From: Mucilaginibacter conchicola
Lineage (GTDB): Bacteria; Bacteroidota; Bacteroidia; Sphingobacteriales; Sphingobacteriaceae
Length of the DNA stretch: 64,000 bases
Reading direction: 5' to 3'
Assembly (NCBI RefSeq): GCF_003432115.1
Contig: NZ_QWDC01000002.1
Span: 1,268,878 to 1,332,877 of the forward strand
Shown: positions 30,368-39,766 of the stretch, piece by piece
How the letters are laid out: the number at the start of each line of letters is the position of its first letter
How positions within the stretch are numbered: position 1 is the first letter of the stretch
Program-made: the position numbers and the translations under genes
The notes under the pieces: generated by a model
Databases searched by the model: none
What the model saw: only the letters and a program-made list of their open reading frames with translations
What the model was told of the DNA's origin: nothing

Positions 30368-32818
30368 ATGAAAGTATTAAAATTTGGAGGTACATCAGTA
30401 GGGTCGGTAGGAAGTATAAAAACCCTGCTTGATATTTTAAAAGCCGAGGACAAGCCACAAAGCAGGCCGGTGGTAGTGTTATCAGCCATGGGCGGGGTAA
30501 CCAACCTGCTTATTGCGATGGCAGAAGGCGCTGCCGAAGGCAAAGAGTTTACCGCTCAATTAGCCGAGTTGGAGAAACGCCACTTTGATGTGGTGAAAGC
30601 GTTGCTTGACGTGCAGAACCAGAACCCTGCCTTTACCCGCCTCAAGATCCACTTTAACCAGCTGGAAGAATTGCTGCAAGGCGTGCTTACCCTGCGCGAA
30701 CTTACCCCCAAAACCCGCGACCAGATCGTGAGCTTTGGCGAACGCTGCTCTGCGCTGATGGTGAGCAAAATTGCTGCCCAGCATTTTAAAGATGTATTGT
30801 TTGTTGATGCCTCTGAATTAATTAAAACTGATAGCGCTTTCGGCAATGCTAAAGTGAACAGCGATTTGACCGAGCTGTTGATCAACAGTTTTTACCACGA
30901 GCACAAGAATGAGCTGCTAATAGTAACCGGTTTTATTGCCGGTAACGATGCAGGCCAGATAACCACCCTTGGCCGCGGTGGCAGCGATTATACTGCAGCC
31001 ATATTCGGTGCGGCGCTTAATGCCGAAGAGATTCAGATATGGACTGACGTGAACGGCATGATGACCGCCGACCCACGTATGGTAAAAAAGGCATTCCCGC
31101 TTGAGGAGCTTTCATACACCGAGGCTATGGAGCTTTCTTACTTCGGTGCCAAGGTGATCTACCCGCCAACTATGATCCCGGCGTTTTTGAAGAAGATCCC
31201 TATCGTCATCAAAAACACTTTTGAGCCGGCGTTTGCGGGTACGGTTATCCGTCATGATTGTAAATCGTCAAACCTGCCTATCAAGGGTATCTCATCAATC
31301 AATAACATCAGCATATTAAACCTGCAGGGTAGCGGCATGGTGGGTAAATCGGGCTTTAGCGGCAGGTTGTTCTCGCTGCTGGCGAGGGAGCAGATCAATA
31401 TCATTCTCATCACCCAGTCGTCGTCAGAGCATAGTATCACCTTTGCGGTACAGCCTCAGGATGTAGATAAGGCCAGGCAACTGATAGAGCAGGAATTTGA
31501 GCTGGAACTATTAGCCAACAAGCTGGAACCACTGGTGATTGAAAGCAACCAGGCCATTTTAGCCATAGTGGGCGAGAACATGAAACAAACCCCGGGCATG
31601 AGCGGTAAATTGTTCCACGCACTGGGCCGTAACGGTGTAAACGTGCGTGCTATTGCGCAGGGTTCATCAGAGTATAACATCTCGGTGATCATCTCAGCTA
31701 ATGACCTTTCAAAAGCGCTGAACGCCGTGCACGATAGTTTCTTTACCGAACTCACCAAAACACTGCATGCATTTTGCCTGGGTACCGGCAATATCGGCAA
31801 AACCCTGTTTGCGCAGTTAAATGCCCATAAAGATTACCTGCAAAAAAATAACGGCATACAGGTTAAAGTAGTTGGCATCAGCAATACCCGTAAAATGGTG
31901 TTCAACAGCGACGGGCTTTCGTTAGATACCTGGCAGGATGATTTGCAGGCATCAACCCACGAGGCTGATCTGCCGGGCTTTATCGCCAAAATGAAAGAAA
32001 TGAATTTGCCGAACTGCGTGTTCATCGATAATACCGCCAGCCCAAAACCGGTTGAGTTTTACGAGGAAGCGTTTAAGGCAAACGTATCGGTGGTAACCTG
32101 TAATAAGATAGGTAATTCGGCTTCGTTAGCCCAGTACCAAAACTTCAGGGATACCGCACGCAGGCATGGCGTCGATTTCTTTTATGAGACCAACGTAGGC
32201 GCAGGCCTGCCTATCATCCGCACACTAAAAGACCTGATGGGTAGCGGTGACAGGATCCAGAAAATTGAGGCAATATTATCGGGTACTATCTCATTCATCT
32301 TTAATCACTTTAAAGGTGATGCCAATTTCCACGATGTGGTAAAAGAGGCCCAGGAAAAAGGTTATACCGAACCCGACCCGCGCGATGACCTGAGCGGTAA
32401 AGATTTTATGCGCAAGATATTGATCCTTGCCCGTGACGCCGGTCATGAAATGGAAGAGGCCGATGTATCGATAGAAAGCGTGTTGCCGAAAGCTTGTCTG
32501 GAAGCAAAAACCGTTGATGATTTCTACGCAGCCCTTAAAGCCGAAGATGCTTTCTTTGCCGACCTGAAGAACCGTGCCGAAAGTGAAAAAAAAGTACTGC
32601 GTTACATCGGTAAACTGGAGAATGGCAAAGCATCCATCACCCTGCAAATGGTTGATGAGAATCATCCGTTCTACATGCTCAGCGGTAGCGATAACATTAT
32701 CTCCTTCACTACCGATAGGTACCGTGAACGCCCGCTGGTTGTAAAAGGCCCCGGTGCAGGTGCCGAAGTAACCGCCGCCGGCGTATTTGCTGATCTGATA
32801 AATGTGGGAGCTAATTAG
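30368..32818 (+). CDS. thrA: bifunctional aspartate kinase / homoserine dehydrogenase
   Basis: Catalyses the first and third steps from aspartate to threonine. Residues 1-290 are the aspartokinase (KFGGTSVGSV at the start; GRGGSDYTAA around 200), about 310-450 hold two ACT domains for amino-acid feedback (SGMVGKSGFSGRLF; NVRAIAQGSSEYNISV), and 460-816 are homoserine dehydrogenase with the nucleotide motif GTGNIG and the GLPIIRTL segment. The 816-aa length equals E. coli ThrA (820). First structural gene of the thr operon, 14 bases after the attenuator. Confidence 0.97.
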   Translation: MKVLKFGGTSVGSVGSIKTLLDILKAEDKPQSRPVVVLSAMGGVTNLLIAMAEGAAEGKEFTAQLAELEKRHFDVVKALLDVQNQNPAFTRLKIHFNQLEELLQGVLTLRELTPKTRDQIVSFGERCSALMVSKIAAQHFKDVLFVDASELIKTDSAFGNAKVNSDLTELLINSFYHEHKNELLIVTGFIAGNDAGQITTLGRGGSDYTAAIFGAALNAEEIQIWTDVNGMMTADPRMVKKAFPLEELSYTEAMELSYFGAKVIYPPTMIPAFLKKIPIVIKNTFEPAFAGTVIRHDCKSSNLPIKGISSINNISILNLQGSGMVGKSGFSGRLFSLLAREQINIILITQSSSEHSITFAVQPQDVDKARQLIEQEFELELLANKLEPLVIESNQAILAIVGENMKQTPGMSGKLFHALGRNGVNVRAIAQGSSEYNISVIISANDLSKALNAVHDSFFTELTKTLHAFCLGTGNIGKTLFAQLNAHKDYLQKNNGIQVKVVGISNTRKMVFNSDGLSLDTWQDDLQASTHEADLPGFIAKMKEMNLPNCVFIDNTASPKPVEFYEEAFKANVSVVTCNKIGNSASLAQYQNFRDTARRHGVDFFYETNVGAGLPIIRTLKDLMGSGDRIQKIEAILSGTISFIFNHFKGDANFHDVVKEAQEKGYTEPDPRDDLSGKDFMRKILILARDAGHEMEEADVSIESVLPKACLEAKTVDDFYAALKAEDAFFADLKNRAESEKKVLRYIGKLENGKASITLQMVDENHPFYMLSGSDNIISFTTDRYRERPLVVKGPGAGAEVTAAGVFADLINVGAN

Positions 32819-32828
32819 GAGAGAGGGT

Positions 32829-32907
32829 CAAGAAACAAGATCCAAGAATCAAGACAAAGGAAAAGAGCGCCGCGTTCCCCCTCTTGAGAGGGGCAGAGGT
32901 GTGTCCT
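32829..32907. repeat. intergenic repeat words before thrB
   Basis: Contains AAGAAACAAGATCCAAGAAT and then a CCCCTCTTGAGAGGGG palindrome with AGAGG, the same type as the elements just before thrC and xth. The spacer (32819-32923) has no gene. Confidence 0.6.
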
Positions 32908-32923
32908 TAAAAAGATAAATAAA

Positions 32924-33910
32924 ATGAGTAACGATATACAAGATTTAAAACAACCATTGGCGAAGGCCAACGCGGGCTTAGACAGCGTTCACGTTTTTGC
33001 CCCGGCCACCGTGGCCAATGTGGTTTGTGGGTTTGATGTGCTGGGCTTTGCAGTTAACGAGCCTGGCGACGAGGTGGTAATGCGCCGCACCAATAAGCCG
33101 GGCATCAGCATCAGCAAAATAACCGGCGATAACGGCCGTTTGCCAATGGATCCGGCTAAGAACACCGTGAGCGTAAGCGTAGAGCATTACCTTAAAAGTG
33201 TTGGCCGTTTGGATGTAGGTGTGGATATTGAACTGCACAAGAAAATGCCGATAGGCAGCGGGCTGGGCTCAAGCTCAGCGAGCACGGTGGCGGGTTTATA
33301 TGCCATTAAAACTTTATTGGGCGATGATTCTAACCCAGCTAAACTGTTGCCCTTTGCCATGAAAGGCGAGGAGCTGGCTTGTGGTCATGGTCATGCCGAT
33401 AACGTGGCGCCGGCTTTATTTGGCGGCTTTGTTTTGATCCGTAGCTATGAGCCTTTGGATGTAGTTAGATTACCTCACCCTAAAGATCTGTGGTGTGCCA
33501 TTGTGTTCCCTGATGTGGATGTGCCTACCCGCGAGGCCAGGCAGATCATCCGCAACAAAATAAACATGAAGGATGCCGTAACCCAGTGGGGCAACATTGC
33601 CGGCCTGGTAAGCGGCTTGTTTATGCAGGATATTGACCTGATAGGCCGCAGCATGCAGGATGTGCTGGTTGAGCCGGTGCGCAGCATGCTGATCCCCGAT
33701 TTTTATGAGATGCGCAAAATGGCTATGGATCTTGGCGCGGTAAGTTTCGGCATCTCAGGCTCGGGGCCATCAGTATTTGCCTTTACCCGCGATGAACAGA
33801 CTGCAAGGCTCATCACCGGTAAACTGAAACAACACCTCAATAGCATCAAAATAGGCGCTAATACTTATGTATCTACCATTAACGATGCCGGGCCGAGGGT
33901 GATAGGGTAA
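32924..33910 (+). CDS. thrB: homoserine kinase
   Basis: GHMP-family kinase that phosphorylates homoserine. The ATP loop PIGSGLGSSSAS is at about residues 106-117, and the C-terminal GHMP motif FGISGSGPSVFAF at about 272-284. The first 20 residues before VHVFAPATVANV are an extra lead compared with E. coli ThrB, which opens with the equivalent strand; the ATG at 32924 is still the only good start. 328 aa. It lies between thrA and thrC in the threonine operon, separated by repeat-rich spacers. Confidence 0.95.
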   Translation: MSNDIQDLKQPLAKANAGLDSVHVFAPATVANVVCGFDVLGFAVNEPGDEVVMRRTNKPGISISKITGDNGRLPMDPAKNTVSVSVEHYLKSVGRLDVGVDIELHKKMPIGSGLGSSSASTVAGLYAIKTLLGDDSNPAKLLPFAMKGEELACGHGHADNVAPALFGGFVLIRSYEPLDVVRLPHPKDLWCAIVFPDVDVPTREARQIIRNKINMKDAVTQWGNIAGLVSGLFMQDIDLIGRSMQDVLVEPVRSMLIPDFYEMRKMAMDLGAVSFGISGSGPSVFAFTRDEQTARLITGKLKQHLNSIKIGANTYVSTINDAGPRVIG

Positions 33911-33956
33911 GTGGGAGAGAAGTCAAAATTAAAAAGTAAAAAGTCAAAAGACCCGG

Positions 33957-34064
33957 CACGTCATTGCGAGGAGTCCCGATGAATATCGGGACGACGTGGC
34001 AATCCCCTACTTACAGAGCGGATCTGCTAATCGAGGATTGCCACGCTACGTTCGCAATGACGTG
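33957..34064. repeat. three-way-junction repeat between thrB and thrC
   Basis: Outer stem CACGTCATTGCG (33957-33968) with CGCAATGACGTG (34053-34064), perfect over 12 bp. Inside are two hairpins: GTCCCGAT/ATCGGGAC (33973-33980, 33985-33992) and CGTGGCAATCC/GGATTGCCACG (33995-34005, 34035-34045), all perfect. The element would fold as a branched RNA or cruciform in the operon's mRNA. Likely a dispersed element. Confidence 0.83.
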
Positions 34065-34103
34065 TTGGGATAAACAGTTATTCAAATTAAAAAATATACA
34101 AAG

Positions 34104-34138
34104 TCTCCCCCTTCAGGGGGAGATTTAGAGGGGGCTCC
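34104..34138. repeat. CCCCCTTCAGGGGG element abutting the thrC start
   Basis: CTCCCCCTTCAGGGGGAG palindrome followed by a GAGGGGGC stretch that ends five bases before the thrC ATG. Related copies precede thrB (32874-32907) and xth (41444-41468). Confidence 0.7.
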
Positions 34139-34139
34139 A

Positions 34140-35450
34140 ATGAAATTCTACAGCACAAATAACAAAGACCTTAGGGTTGGTTTTAAAGAAGCGGTTTTCA
34201 ACAGCATGCCGCAGGATAAGGGTTTATACATGCCGGAGCATATCCCGCACCTGGATGATAAATTCCTGAATAATCTGGATCAGTACACACTGCCCGAGAT
34301 CGCTTACCACGTAGCGCAAAACCTGCTGGGTGATGATATCCCTGCCGATGACCTGAAGGCCATCATTAACGATGCCATTAACTTTTACGCACCGATAGTT
34401 GAACTGGAAAAGAATGTTTTTGTGCTGGAGCTTTTCCACGGCCCATCATTGGCGTTTAAAGATTTTGGCGCGAGATTTATGAGTCGCGTAATGAGCTATT
34501 TCCTTGAGGAAGGCGAGAAACAACTGGACGTGCTGGTAGCCACATCCGGCGATACCGGAGGTGCCGTTGCACTGGGCTTTTTGGGCGTGCCCAACACAAG
34601 GGTAACCATCCTTTATCCAAAAGGGAAGGTAAGCCATATACAAGAACTGCAACTCACCACCAACGGACAAAACATCCGTGCGCTTGAAATTGATGGTACT
34701 TTTGATGATTGCCAGGCGCTGGTTAAACAGGCGTTTACTGATAAAGAACTGAATGAGAAGTTCCGTTTAACATCGGCTAACTCTATCAATATTGCGAGGC
34801 TGATCCCGCAGACTTTCTACTACTTTAATGCCTATGCCCAACTGCTTCGCCAGGGTATCAGCAAAGCAGTATTCTGCGTGCCGAGCGGCAACTTCGGTAA
34901 CATAGGCGCAGGCTTGTTGGCCTGGAAGATGGGCCTGCCTGTGGAGCATTTCATAGCAGCAACCAATGCAAATGATACCGTACCTGCTTTTTTAAAGACC
35001 GGCGTTTACGAAGCCAAACCATCAGTAGCTACCCTGTCAAACGCTATGGACGTAGGTAACCCGAGCAACTGGGTACGTATTGCCGATCTGTTTGATCAGG
35101 ATATGGATACGCTGAAACAACTCATAACCGGCTACAGCTACAACGATGAAGAAACACTTGCTGCCATCGAAGCACTATCAAAAGATGATAACTATGTGGC
35201 CTGCCCGCATACCGCCATTGCCTGGAAGGCCTTGAAAGCTTACCAACAGGAGCATCCTGCTGATGATACTGCCGGTATATTCCTGTCAACCGCGCACCCT
35301 TGTAAATTCCCGGATGTGTTTAAACCGGAGATAGCTGAAAAAATAGAGGTGCCTGCACAGGTGAAAGACCTGGAAGCCAGAGAAAGCAAGGCTGTAAGCC
35401 TAAGTACAAACTTTGATGATTTTAAGAGCTATTTACTAACCAATGCCTGA
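34140..35450 (+). CDS. thrC: threonine synthase
   Basis: PLP enzyme that converts phosphohomoserine into threonine. The PLP lysine lies in LAFKDFGARF (about residue 110), and the phosphate-binding and substrate motifs SGDTGGAV and VPSGNFGNIGAG are present. The protein has 436 aa, the usual size of the E. coli-type enzyme (428), with the N-terminal signature YMPEHIP. Third structural gene of the thr operon; its end overlaps the next acetyltransferase gene by eight bases. Confidence 0.96.
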   Translation: MKFYSTNNKDLRVGFKEAVFNSMPQDKGLYMPEHIPHLDDKFLNNLDQYTLPEIAYHVAQNLLGDDIPADDLKAIINDAINFYAPIVELEKNVFVLELFHGPSLAFKDFGARFMSRVMSYFLEEGEKQLDVLVATSGDTGGAVALGFLGVPNTRVTILYPKGKVSHIQELQLTTNGQNIRALEIDGTFDDCQALVKQAFTDKELNEKFRLTSANSINIARLIPQTFYYFNAYAQLLRQGISKAVFCVPSGNFGNIGAGLLAWKMGLPVEHFIAATNANDTVPAFLKTGVYEAKPSVATLSNAMDVGNPSNWVRIADLFDQDMDTLKQLITGYSYNDEETLAAIEALSKDDNYVACPHTAIAWKALKAYQQEHPADDTAGIFLSTAHPCKFPDVFKPEIAEKIEVPAQVKDLEARESKAVSLSTNFDDFKSYLLTNA

Positions 35451-35916
35451 AGTTGAATACCCGGCACGCTTAACTGAGCAACAGAAGCAAACGCTGCTGG
35501 ATATCTGGAATACCGAATATCCCAAACAGTTATGCATGCCGGGTATCAACGAATTTGATGCCTATCTAAACTCGCTCACTAATCCTACTTATTTATTGCT
35601 GAGAGCTGATGACGGCGAGATCATCGGCTGGGCTACTTTGTTTACGGTGGAGACCGTTCGCTGTTTCTTTATCATGCTGAAGAGTAAAATGCATGGCAAA
35701 GGCTGTGGCACCTTATTGTTAAATGCTCTCAAAGCAAAGGAGAGCGTTCTCTTCGGTTGGGCGGTTGACCATAACCGGGATGTAAAAGCCGATGGCACGC
35801 CATACCCATCGCCTGTTGATTTTTACCGAAAGAATGGGTTTACCATCAATAATGAGTTGAGATTAGAGACGGATATCCTATCCGCAGTAAACATTCATTG
35901 GCAGGCGGATGCTTAA
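35443..35916 (+). CDS. GNAT-family acetyltransferase in the thr operon
   Basis: A 157-aa N-acetyltransferase-like protein. The acetyl-CoA loop is HGKGCGTLLLNAL (about residues 85-97), between a strand ending in CFFIMLKS and the later strand ESVLFGWAV; the C-terminal YRKNGF is also typical of the fold. It starts inside the last codons of thrC, so translation is coupled and expression should follow threonine attenuation. The substrate is unknown; a role linked to amino acids is only suggested by position. Confidence 0.78.
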   Translation: MPEVEYPARLTEQQKQTLLDIWNTEYPKQLCMPGINEFDAYLNSLTNPTYLLLRADDGEIIGWATLFTVETVRCFFIMLKSKMHGKGCGTLLLNALKAKESVLFGWAVDHNRDVKADGTPYPSPVDFYRKNGFTINNELRLETDILSAVNIHWQADA

Positions 35917-35936
35917 ATCATCACCCCTCAAAATAA

Positions 35937-35968
35937 TTGTATAGTTTTAATTATTTAAGAGATATTTG
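35937..35968 (+). promoter_or_regulatory. promoter of the small lipoprotein gene
   Basis: TTG (35937-35939), 21 bp, GATATTTG (35961-35968), one base off the -7 consensus; start of transcription expected about 15 bases before the ATG at 35992. Confidence 0.5.
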
Positions 35969-35991
35969 CCTCAACAATACTCATTGCTTAT

Positions 35992-36387
35992 ATGGGCCGC
36001 AGCGCAACCGCCAATTTTTTTTTCGTTATGCTATTGATGGCAACCATTATTACGGGTTGTACCGCAAACCAGGAGTTTGACCGCCGGGGCTGGAATGATG
36101 GCGACGGGATCGATTTTCCGCGCCGCAACCTGATGGTTGACGATCTGCTGAAGAAATATAATTTTAAAGGCTGGAAATACAGAAACGTAAGGGGCTTGCT
36201 GCATGAGCCGGATCGTTTTAGTAACGACAGTACGAATTTCCATTATGAGATCATCCGGAAGATGGATGGCATCGATACCGTCCGTACCAAGAACCTCGTT
36301 TTCTGGTGGAACAAAAAAGATTCTACCATTACCGACTATAAGGTGACTGAGAAAGAATATCCAAAAAAAGACCGCAAAAAGAAGTGA
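35992..36387 (+). CDS. small lipoprotein, unknown function
   Basis: A 131-aa protein with a lipoprotein signal and lipobox ITGC (cysteine 23). The mature part is charged, with many Arg and Lys residues and aromatic strands such as FKGWKYRNVRG and NLVFWWNKKDS; it ends in a lysine-rich tail. No family recognised. The TGA stop lies within GTGA, whose GTG begins the HAD phosphatase gene, so the two are coupled. Confidence 0.62.
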   Translation: MGRSATANFFFVMLLMATIITGCTANQEFDRRGWNDGDGIDFPRRNLMVDDLLKKYNFKGWKYRNVRGLLHEPDRFSNDSTNFHYEIIRKMDGIDTVRTKNLVFWWNKKDSTITDYKVTEKEYPKKDRKKK

Positions 36388-36989
36388 TCAACACCATCAT
36401 ATTCGATTTAGGTGCAGTGTTGATAGACTGGAACCCGCACTACATGTACCGTACCCTTTTTGATAAAGAAGAGGACATGCTGCACTTCCTGGCCAACATT
36501 ACCACATCCGATTGGAACGAAGAACAGGATGCCGGTCGCTCACTGCAGGAAGGCACCGAATTACTGGTGAAACGCTTCCCTGAACATGAAGCAAACATCC
36601 GTGCCTTCTACGGCCGCTGGAACGAGATGCTGGGCGACGCTTTTGATGATACGGTCGCTATCTTAAAAAAGCTAAAAGAAAGCGGCAAATACAAAATATA
36701 TGCGCTCACCAACTGGTCGGCAGAGACTTTCCCTGTGGCCCTGGAGCGCTTCGAGTTTCTGAGGTGGTTTGATGGTATCGTAGTATCGGGCACCGAGAAA
36801 ATGCGCAAACCTGCGCCCGAGTTTTATCATCTATTACTTACCCGTTACCATGTTAAGGCTGATGAGGCCCTGTTTATTGATGATAATCTACGCAACGTTT
36901 TGGCGGCAGAGCAGGTCGGTATCAAGTCGATACATTATCAATCTGCGGAACAACTTGCGCAAGAGTTATCTTCTTTAAACATCTTCTAA
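36384..36989 (+). CDS. HAD-superfamily phosphatase (YihX-like)
   Basis: Haloacid-dehalogenase hydrolase of 201 aa. Motif I is IFDLGAVLIDW, with the nucleophile Asp8 and Gly replacing the second Asp, as in E. coli YihX (DLGNVIVD). Motif II is ALTNWS, motif III Lys in EKMRKPAPEFY, motif IV LFIDDNLRNV. YihX acts on alpha-glucose-1-phosphate; the substrate here is not known. Translation starts at a GTG that overlaps the previous stop (GTGA). The gene ends at a terminator shared with the convergent receptor gene. Confidence 0.88.
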   Translation: MINTIIFDLGAVLIDWNPHYMYRTLFDKEEDMLHFLANITTSDWNEEQDAGRSLQEGTELLVKRFPEHEANIRAFYGRWNEMLGDAFDDTVAILKKLKESGKYKIYALTNWSAETFPVALERFEFLRWFDGIVVSGTEKMRKPAPEFYHLLLTRYHVKADEALFIDDNLRNVLAAEQVGIKSIHYQSAEQLAQELSSLNIF

Positions 36990-36996
36990 AAAAATC

Positions 36997-37030
36997 GAAA
37001 GCCCCGTTATTGCTAACGAGGCCTTCTTTC
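36997..37030. terminator. bidirectional terminator
   Basis: GAAAGCCCCGTTA (36997-37009) pairs with TAACGAGGCCTTC (37014-37026) over 11 of 13 positions, with A-run before and T-rich sequence after, between two convergent genes. Confidence 0.65.
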
Positions 37031-37055
37031 TAACTAAACTAACTAACTTTTATTT

Positions 37056-39362
37056 TTATCTATTGGTCCCGAAAGGGATATAAACGCCGAATGTAACGTT
37101 GCGACCCATGTTGTATATACCAAATGTTGGGTCTTCCTGGCTAAAGCGGCCCGGCCTTAAACGGCTAAGTGCATCGTAGTAAGCCTTGTTGGTAAGGTTT
37201 GTACCAGAAACGTATAACTTAAGTGGTTGTTTGCCAATGTTGAAGGTTGCTCCGATACCGGCATTTAACAAAGTATAACCACCTGCTGCTGTCTCAAAAG
37301 TTTCATCAACGCGGCCTTGTTTAAAGTAATTATCAATACCTGCGTAGAAGTAGAAATCTTTCAGTCCTTTAACCTTAGGTTCAAAACGCAGAGTGTTATG
37401 TAAAGTACCTGCAGGGATCAGCGCCAGCGGGCGATTGAAAGTGTTGTTTTGCGCGTGGGTATAGCTAAAAGTATTCTCGAAGTGGATGAAAGGTACAGGG
37501 TGCAGGGTTAAGTTACCCTCAAAACCGTAAAGGTTGGCATTGACTTGTCCATAGCGGTAGGTGTCATAAGCACGGCTTTCACCTGTTATTTCATCAACCA
37601 CAGTAGTTTGCTCTTTGTTGGTGTTTGATGCGTAGATGTAGTTATGGATGTAGTTCTCATAAATCCCCACGCTACCGGTAACAAAGCCAGAGCCATACTC
37701 TAAAGTTGCATCGGCCTGGTAGCTGCGCTCAGGAGCAAGATTTGCATCACCTATCTCATAACGGGTGGTACCCTCGTGAACGCCGTTTGAGCCTAATTCG
37801 GCAGGGTTTGGCGCACGGAATGCGGTACCGGCATTAGCTTTAAAGCTCAGATCATCGTTAAATACGTGGGTAAAGCCTAAAGCACCACTCATATTTGAGA
37901 ATTGGTTGTTAAACCCAGGGAATTTCACATTTCCATCTTCCTCAGTAAGTGCTTTACCTTTGTTTTTAATGAAATCGTAACGGGCACCTGCACTAAAGGT
38001 GTTTTGTCCCCACATTTTTTTCAGGTAAACAAAAGCACCTGTGCTGTATTCATCGTAAGCAGGGATCAATAACTCTTCGCCAAGGTTAATGCTGTGGCTA
38101 AGCGCGCCGCTTAAACCCACTACCGGGTGCCAGCCGTTCATCTCAGGCAGGCTGTATTTTGCATCTAATGAATAAGTATTCATGTCAAAAAACAACGACG
38201 GGGTTGTGCTTTCTTCCAACTCGCGGCGTTGGTTTTTCTGGTAACCCAGGTCTAATTTTAACGAGCTGCCGCCATCAAACAAGAAGTTATTATTAAGGGC
38301 AACTTTATAGTGGCGGATATCCTGGCGAGGGAAATCAAGCGTGCGGCTGGTTGATGTATTATAAAGCTCATCGCCCGGCTCAGCATCCAAAAAGCCGATG
38401 TTGTTTTTGTAGTACGAGAAATTTAAGTGCGAGTAACCCCAAGGCTTGTTAACCCCTACCATAGCGCTGGCATTGGTTTGGTTAAAACCGCTATTGATAA
38501 CACGGCCTGCAGGGGTGTTGTATGAGTATGCATTTTGGTAAGTACCACGGCCTCTCCATACAAAACCATTCTGGTTACCGGTTACCATAGCAGATGTATT
38601 GGTTAAACCGTTGTTGCTTGAGTAGTTGGTTAAAAACTCGCCTGCAACGGTGCCTTCTGCAGGGATAGCCGGGTCAATAACGTTGATCACACCACCTAAC
38701 GCATCAGAACCGTATTGTAGTGATGCAGCACCTCTTAAAACCTCAACTCTGCCGGCAGAGAACTGGTCCATCTCAATACCGTGCTCATCGCCCCATTGCT
38801 GGCCTTGTTGTTTAACGCCATCGTTTAAAGTAACCACACGGTTATAGCTTAAACCACGGATAACCGGCTTAGAGATAGCCTGGCTGGTAGTGATCTGGCT
38901 CATACCCGGTACCTGTTTGGCCAATGCGTCGATTAAGTTTGTTGATGAGCCTTGCAGCTGATCTTTAGTAACCACGCTGGCCGATGTGCTGTTATACCTG
39001 CTGCCTGCAGTGATAGGCGTACCGGTAATAACTACCTCGTGCGTTTCAATAACGCTTGGCTGCAATGCAAATACCAATGGCGTTTGCGACGATAGGTTAA
39101 TAGTTTGGGTAAGAGTTTTGTAGCTTAAGTACTGCACCTGTACCACAAAATTTCCGCGTTGCGGGATGGATTTTATAGTGAACTCGCCATTTAAATTGGT
39201 TGCAACGGCTATGCGTAAGTCGGGGATGCTTACAGTGGCGCCGGCAAGTGGCTCATTGGTTTTGGCGTCAATAACTTTACCTTTCAGGTCAATAACATCA
39301 GCTGCCGAAGCAGAAATACACACGAATAAAAATATAAAGCAATAAAATAGCTTCAGTTTCAT
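37056..39362 (-). CDS. TonB-dependent outer-membrane receptor
   Basis: Outer-membrane import receptor of 768 aa. Signal peptide to about residue 21; CarboxypepD_reg-like domain (about 23-110, LKGKVIDAKTNEPLAGATVS); plug domain (about 120-235, with KPVIRGLSYNRVVTL and RVEVLRGAASLQYGSDALGG); then a 22-stranded barrel to the C-terminal strand FGVYIPFG. No SusD partner is adjacent, which argues against polysaccharide uptake. The gene just upstream on the same strand encodes a His/Cys-rich small protein, which points to a metal or metal-chelate substrate; this is an inference. Confidence 0.92.
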   Translation of the reverse strand: MKLKLFYCFIFLFVCISASAADVIDLKGKVIDAKTNEPLAGATVSIPDLRIAVATNLNGEFTIKSIPQRGNFVVQVQYLSYKTLTQTINLSSQTPLVFALQPSVIETHEVVITGTPITAGSRYNSTSASVVTKDQLQGSSTNLIDALAKQVPGMSQITTSQAISKPVIRGLSYNRVVTLNDGVKQQGQQWGDEHGIEMDQFSAGRVEVLRGAASLQYGSDALGGVINVIDPAIPAEGTVAGEFLTNYSSNNGLTNTSAMVTGNQNGFVWRGRGTYQNAYSYNTPAGRVINSGFNQTNASAMVGVNKPWGYSHLNFSYYKNNIGFLDAEPGDELYNTSTSRTLDFPRQDIRHYKVALNNNFLFDGGSSLKLDLGYQKNQRRELEESTTPSLFFDMNTYSLDAKYSLPEMNGWHPVVGLSGALSHSINLGEELLIPAYDEYSTGAFVYLKKMWGQNTFSAGARYDFIKNKGKALTEEDGNVKFPGFNNQFSNMSGALGFTHVFNDDLSFKANAGTAFRAPNPAELGSNGVHEGTTRYEIGDANLAPERSYQADATLEYGSGFVTGSVGIYENYIHNYIYASNTNKEQTTVVDEITGESRAYDTYRYGQVNANLYGFEGNLTLHPVPFIHFENTFSYTHAQNNTFNRPLALIPAGTLHNTLRFEPKVKGLKDFYFYAGIDNYFKQGRVDETFETAAGGYTLLNAGIGATFNIGKQPLKLYVSGTNLTNKAYYDALSRLRPGRFSQEDPTFGIYNMGRNVTFGVYIPFGTNR

Positions 39363-39436
39363 AATTAAAAATTAAAGAATCAGACAATTAGCGGCATTGG
39401 GGGCAATGCGGCTATAAAAGAAAAAATAACGGGTAA

Positions 39437-39766
39437 TTATGAAATAGCCGGGGGGGCCCTGCCCGAGGCAAGGATAAGGCCTATACTTGCAAAGTTGTAT
39501 TGCTGAAAGGTATAAACACGTGTAGCCTTGGTGAAATATACGGCAAACTGCGGCTTAACCAGTTCCATAAAATCATGATGCATGCTATCACATACCTCAC
39601 ATTTTTCTGTCAGGATCTGGGCTTTTGTGTGGTGCTTGCTATCAATGCAAAGCTGGTGTAGGTGCCTGTTGGCATTGTGCTGGTGGGCATATACCATATA
39701 CTGGCCCGCAACAAAGCAGAACAGCAGCGCCCATGCGCAAATAATATGGTAAGTGCTTTTTTTCAC
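39437..39766 (-). CDS. small His/Cys-rich exported protein, possible metal binding
   Basis: Read from the GTG at 39766 it has 109 aa: a signal or anchor helix (WALLFCFVAGQYMVYAH), then HQHNANRHLHQLC, CEVCDSMHHDF and a C-terminal SGRAPPAIS. The density of His and paired Cys suggests metal binding, and the Pro-Pro tail recalls the small HYC_CC_PP-type proteins that sit beside metal-related TonB receptors in Bacteroidota. The longer in-frame reading to 39877 adds an unlikely N-terminus. TATTTTTG (39797-39790) is a fitting -7 box. It lies 74 bases upstream of the receptor gene on the same strand. Confidence 0.65.
   Translation of the reverse strand: MKKSTYHIICAWALLFCFVAGQYMVYAHQHNANRHLHQLCIDSKHHTKAQILTEKCEVCDSMHHDFMELVKPQFAVYFTKATRVYTFQQYNFASIGLILASGRAPPAIS

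Noticed and set aside
33957-34064. tRNA-like cloverleaf between thrB and thrC
   Set aside because: The three stems suggest a cloverleaf at first sight, but there is no acceptor stem of 7 bp, T-loop or anticodon pattern; it is a repeat element.
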